From positions 186,001 through 250,000 of the forward strand of contig NZ_FXAF01000008.1 of the NCBI RefSeq assembly GCF_900177415.1: a DNA stretch of 64,000 nt, in the 5' to 3' direction. A program made the position numbers and the translations under genes. Positions 61,192 to 64,000 of the stretch are shown in pieces. Under the pieces are notes generated by a model that worked only from the letters and a program-made list of their open reading frames with translations, searched no databases and was not told the DNA's origin. The stretch is from Xaviernesmea oryzae. Its GTDB lineage: Bacteria > Pseudomonadota > Alphaproteobacteria > Rhizobiales > Rhizobiaceae. Each line of letters starts with the position of its first letter. Positions within the stretch are counted from its first letter, which is position 1.

Positions 61192-61306
61192 GGGACCCCG
61201 TAGCATCGGCCTCGACATTTACCATCCCGTCAGGCTTTCGGGCCGGGCGGTTCTCTTTTCCCACGCATGGGTTAACATCCCTTTCAAGCGAAGGGAGCCG
61301 CATCCG

Positions 61307-62560
61307 ATGAGACTGACCGCCGTATTGCTTGGCATCGTGATGATGGCGTCGAGCGCCCAGGCAGCGCCTCTCCCGCTCAGCCGCGGCGTCGGCCTGCACG
61401 GATGGTTGAACTGGTCCCCCATCGAGAAGGATGGCTCCTACCGCTGGCCGCCATATCGCACCGTGGAGCAATGGCTGTCCTTGGGGCGACCGATCGGCGA
61501 TTGGCCGAAGGGCAACGAATTCGCCCGTATCCGCTCGCTGGGCTTCGACTTCGTCCGCCTGACGGTCGATCCCGGTCCGCTCGCCGCCAGCGAAGGCGCG
61601 CGCAGGAAAGAAGCGCTCGACTTGCTTTCGAAGGCCGTCCAGCGTCTGACTTCGGCCGGTCTCAAGGTCGTCTTCAATTTGCATGGCGTCAGCCAGGTGC
61701 CTGCCTACGGCATGGACATGATCTATGGGGGTGCGGACAGCGAGGGAGTTATCCGTTACCGCACCATGGTGAGATCGGTGGCCTCCATGCTGGTGGAAAT
61801 CGGCACCGACAAGGTCGCTTTCGAACCCTATAACGAGCCCGCCTACTATCCTTGCGACGCAAGCGGCACGGACGACTGGCAACGGATCATGACCGACACG
61901 GTGGCGGACATCCGGTCGGTCAGCGCCGAGCTTACGATCATTGCGACCGGCGCCTGCGGCGGCAGCATTACCGGGCTTTCCAACATCGATCCCACCTTCG
62001 ATGACGAAAACATCTATTACAGTTTTCACATGTACGAGCCGCACAGCTTCACCCATCAGCGTTCGGACAGGCCGGACGGCTTCGTGTCCGGCTTTCCCTG
62101 GCCGGCGAGGAGCGGTTCACCTGAAAGCGTCATCCAGGGGCTGAAGGCGCACATGCAGGCGGCGGGCCTGACCCAGGTCGAGCAGAACGCGAACCTCGCC
62201 AGGGTCGAAGGGCGTATCGCCGAGTATTTTCAAGAGAACTGGGACGACGCGAAGTTGAAGGCGCGCATCGGCGAAGCGGTGGAGTGGGCAACACGACACG
62301 GCATTCCTGCGACAAGGCTCTTCATGGGTGAGTTCGGAGTCATTCGGATATCCATCGACGGCCGCTCCGGCGCCTATGATGCCGACAGGCTCCACTATCT
62401 GCGCACCGTCCGCGAGACTGCAGAGGGCTACGGCTTTCCCTGGTCCATATGGGAATATGCCAACCCCGACGGGATGACGGTCATCGAACCGCAGGGGCGG
62501 GCCGTGCCCGACGCGGACCTTTTGCAAGCGATCGGGCTTCCAAGACAGCCGGCTCAATAA
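61307..62560 (+). CDS. secreted GH5-family glycoside hydrolase
   Basis: A 417-residue enzyme. The signal peptide is MRLTAVLLGIVMMASSAQA. The (beta/alpha)8 barrel has the acid/base Glu in FEPYNEPAYY and the nucleophile Glu in FMGEFGVIRI, the GH5 pair. LPLSRGVGLHGWLNWSPI starts the mature protein. AAGGGAG precedes ATG 61307. GH5 covers endoglucanases, mannanases and related enzymes. Beside exopolysaccharide-type genes it is likely to cut a beta-glucan backbone, controlling chain length or degrading the polymer. It overlaps the convergent adenylate-forming gene by 7 bp. Confidence 0.88.
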   Translation: MRLTAVLLGIVMMASSAQAAPLPLSRGVGLHGWLNWSPIEKDGSYRWPPYRTVEQWLSLGRPIGDWPKGNEFARIRSLGFDFVRLTVDPGPLAASEGARRKEALDLLSKAVQRLTSAGLKVVFNLHGVSQVPAYGMDMIYGGADSEGVIRYRTMVRSVASMLVEIGTDKVAFEPYNEPAYYPCDASGTDDWQRIMTDTVADIRSVSAELTIIATGACGGSITGLSNIDPTFDDENIYYSFHMYEPHSFTHQRSDRPDGFVSGFPWPARSGSPESVIQGLKAHMQAAGLTQVEQNANLARVEGRIAEYFQENWDDAKLKARIGEAVEWATRHGIPATRLFMGEFGVIRISIDGRSGAYDADRLHYLRTVRETAEGYGFPWSIWEYANPDGMTVIEPQGRAVPDADLLQAIGLPRQPAQ

Positions 62561-63972
62561 CGCGTGATATCGAGCCGCTGATCGATGAAAGCCCGTTTGC
62601 CGCCCCGGCCGCCGGCGATCTGCGGAACCGCTTCCAGCGTAAAGACAAGACATCCCCGGCTCTTCGCCGAGACATAGGCGCGCAGTCTCTCGACATCTGC
62701 CGTTGAGCCTCCCGGGTCGAGGATATGTCGGATCACAACCTCTCCAGGCGTATCCTGATAGAATTGATATTCAGCAATCCCGTTGAAAAGTTTCGGATCT
62801 TCCGGCGTGAGGTCCGTCGTCACGATGCGCTGCCCATCGAAGGAAATGAGAAAGCCGGGCTTGCGGCGGGGGGCCAAGGCCCGAATGCGAAGCCGCCGAC
62901 CATTCTCGGGCGTTGCAAGCTCGACCAGCGTGCCGAAATCGCCCGTATCGTAGCGGATGAAGGGCATTCCCGTCGAAAGGAAACCGGTGCCGACGATACG
63001 TCCCTCCCGCCCCGGCTCGATGACGGGATTGCCGTTCTCGTCGAGAAGTTCCGCAACCCCGTAGAGCGGATTGAACTCATAAAGGCCGTCTTCGTCCTGG
63101 ACCTCGGCGGCAAAGGCCACCTTCTCGCTCAAGCCATAGAAGACGCCGAACTTCACATCTCCCAGAACGCTGCGGATCAGCGCACGCTGATGATCGTAAA
63201 GGGGTTCCGAGATCGGCAATATTCCCTTGATCCCGGGACGGGGAACCCGCCCGAGCTGCCGCATGCGGCGGCAGAGAAGTTCCATGGCGGACGGATAACC
63301 GTACAGGAATTGAATCCCCTTGCGGTCGATCTCATCGAGATAGGCCTGCACATTCTCCGCCGTCATCGGGAAAACCGCGAGCTTCAGCTCGCGCAGAGCT
63401 GGATCCCAGTCATAAAGACCGGGACCGCCGCCTTTCAGATGAAAACCGCGCAGACTGATCCGCGCCTCGCGCTCGCTGAATCCGACCCTGGACCAGGCAT
63501 CGTAGACGAAAGCCATTTCCCTCGCGCTTCGGTCCTTGTCGAGAAAGAAGCCGAAGGGAGGCTCTGCATTGGAGCCGCTGGTCTCGGTCCTGTCCAGCTG
63601 CCAGCGCGGCACCGCCAAGGCCGCTTCGCCGGCCTCCCTCAATTGCTTCTTGCCCAGCACCGGCAAGCGGCGCAGATCCTCCGGCATCAGGGCCGAAGCG
63701 TCGAAGCCGGTGCCAAAGGCGTCATCGATGAGAGTCCGGTAGAACGGGCTGCCCTGATAGGCCTTGGCAAGAAGCGCGCGAAGAGAAGCAAGGTGCTGTT
63801 CGTTGGCATATTGCGGATCGCTCTCGGCTTTGGCGATACGAGCACGCCAATCCGCATAGGTCCTGCCGAATTTCACGCCTGTCGGCACGAGCGAGATCAA
63901 AGGCCTGACCGCGTCGCGCACGAAACGGGGGCTGCGGACATAGAAGCCGCGCATGACGTCCAAAGGTTTCAT
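62554..63972 (-). CDS. CapK/phenylacetate-CoA ligase-like adenylate-forming protein
   Basis: A 472-residue protein of the PaaK/CapK group. The N-terminal half has LRALLAKAYQGSPFYRTLID and the segment TETSGSNAEPPFGFFLDKD in place of the usual ATP-binding Ser/Thr/Gly loop. FLYGYPSAMELLCRRM, FYGLSEKVAFAAEVQ and the C-terminal GTGFLSTGMPFIRYDTGDFG (in parts) are family blocks. CapK-type proteins occur in capsule and exopolysaccharide clusters and may activate acyl groups for polymer decoration. GGAAGA precedes ATG 63972. It probably continues an operon beyond the right edge. Confidence 0.85.
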   Translation of the reverse strand: MKPLDVMRGFYVRSPRFVRDAVRPLISLVPTGVKFGRTYADWRARIAKAESDPQYANEQHLASLRALLAKAYQGSPFYRTLIDDAFGTGFDASALMPEDLRRLPVLGKKQLREAGEAALAVPRWQLDRTETSGSNAEPPFGFFLDKDRSAREMAFVYDAWSRVGFSEREARISLRGFHLKGGGPGLYDWDPALRELKLAVFPMTAENVQAYLDEIDRKGIQFLYGYPSAMELLCRRMRQLGRVPRPGIKGILPISEPLYDHQRALIRSVLGDVKFGVFYGLSEKVAFAAEVQDEDGLYEFNPLYGVAELLDENGNPVIEPGREGRIVGTGFLSTGMPFIRYDTGDFGTLVELATPENGRRLRIRALAPRRKPGFLISFDGQRIVTTDLTPEDPKLFNGIAEYQFYQDTPGEVVIRHILDPGGSTADVERLRAYVSAKSRGCLVFTLEAVPQIAGGRGGKRAFIDQRLDITRY

Positions 63973-64000
63973 CGGTCTTCCACCGGGATTTTGCGTGTTT

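Overview
The window is GC-rich, densely coded DNA of an alphaproteobacterium, almost certainly a member of the Rhizobiaceae. Support comes from a complete Rhizobium-type glycerol operon (glpD-glpSTPQUV with glpR), a coxMNOP-like alternative terminal oxidase, many ABC and C4-dicarboxylate importers, and a divergent katG/oxyR pair. No rRNA, tRNA, insertion sequence, CRISPR array or phage gene was seen. The content (catabolic islands, each with its own regulator) looks like a secondary replicon or accessory chromosomal region. That is an inference.

Layout. 0-4.2 kb: a partial FdhF/YdeP-type molybdopterin oxidoreductase (-), then tetR, a LigI-like lactonase and a TctC-type binding protein (+). 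4.2-11.8 kb (-): a branched-chain-amino-acid-type ABC importer (livHMGF) with two paralogous binding proteins and a LysR regulator carrying two tandem DNA-binding domains. 12.4-15.8 kb: katG (-) and oxyR (+). 15.8-26.9 kb: a tetronate (four-carbon sugar acid) catabolic island. Its minus-strand arm is iclR, Zn-dehydrogenase, dctA, M24 peptidase and an OtnI-like isomerase. Its plus-strand arm is a leaderless ModA-like protein, an Asp/Glu-racemase-like protein, otnK, otnC and a class II aldolase. 27-35.4 kb (-): glpR, glpD, glpS, glpT, glpP, glpQ, glpU, glpV. 35.5-38.8 kb: an SMP-30 lactonase (-), an MFS exporter (+) and a GntR regulator (+). 38.8-49.7 kb: a polysaccharide-fragment island with a discoidin-like protein and a heparinase II/III-type lyase (-), then a CUT1 ABC importer, GH88 unsaturated uronyl hydrolase, DUF624 and DUF2264 proteins (+). 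49.9-54.4 kb: an aa3-type cytochrome c oxidase operon. 54.4-57.3 kb: a DUF2189 membrane protein, a MarR regulator with two identical-architecture operators, two small proteins and a cupin. 57.4-64 kb: a tandem alpha/beta hydrolase, a second heparinase-like protein, a secreted GH5 glycosidase and a CapK/PaaK-like adenylate-forming protein, which together look like one edge of an exopolysaccharide locus.

How the parts work together. In the tetronate island the dehydrogenase, OtnI-like isomerase, OtnK and OtnC would convert a tetronate to a triose phosphate, which the adjacent class II aldolase can pass into central metabolism. In the glycan island a lyase creates 4,5-unsaturated uronyl ends, the ABC system imports the fragments and GH88 removes the unsaturated sugar. 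The glp operon imports glycerol by an ABC transporter and oxidises glycerol 3-phosphate with GlpD. No glycerol kinase is visible in the window.

The most novel-looking items are the tandem-HTH LysR, the asymmetric GlpS/GlpT ATPase pair, the unusual proteins at the head of the tetronate operon, and the MarR/small-protein unit with its pair of 19-bp operators. All assignments come from reading the sequence and from family knowledge. No database search was run.
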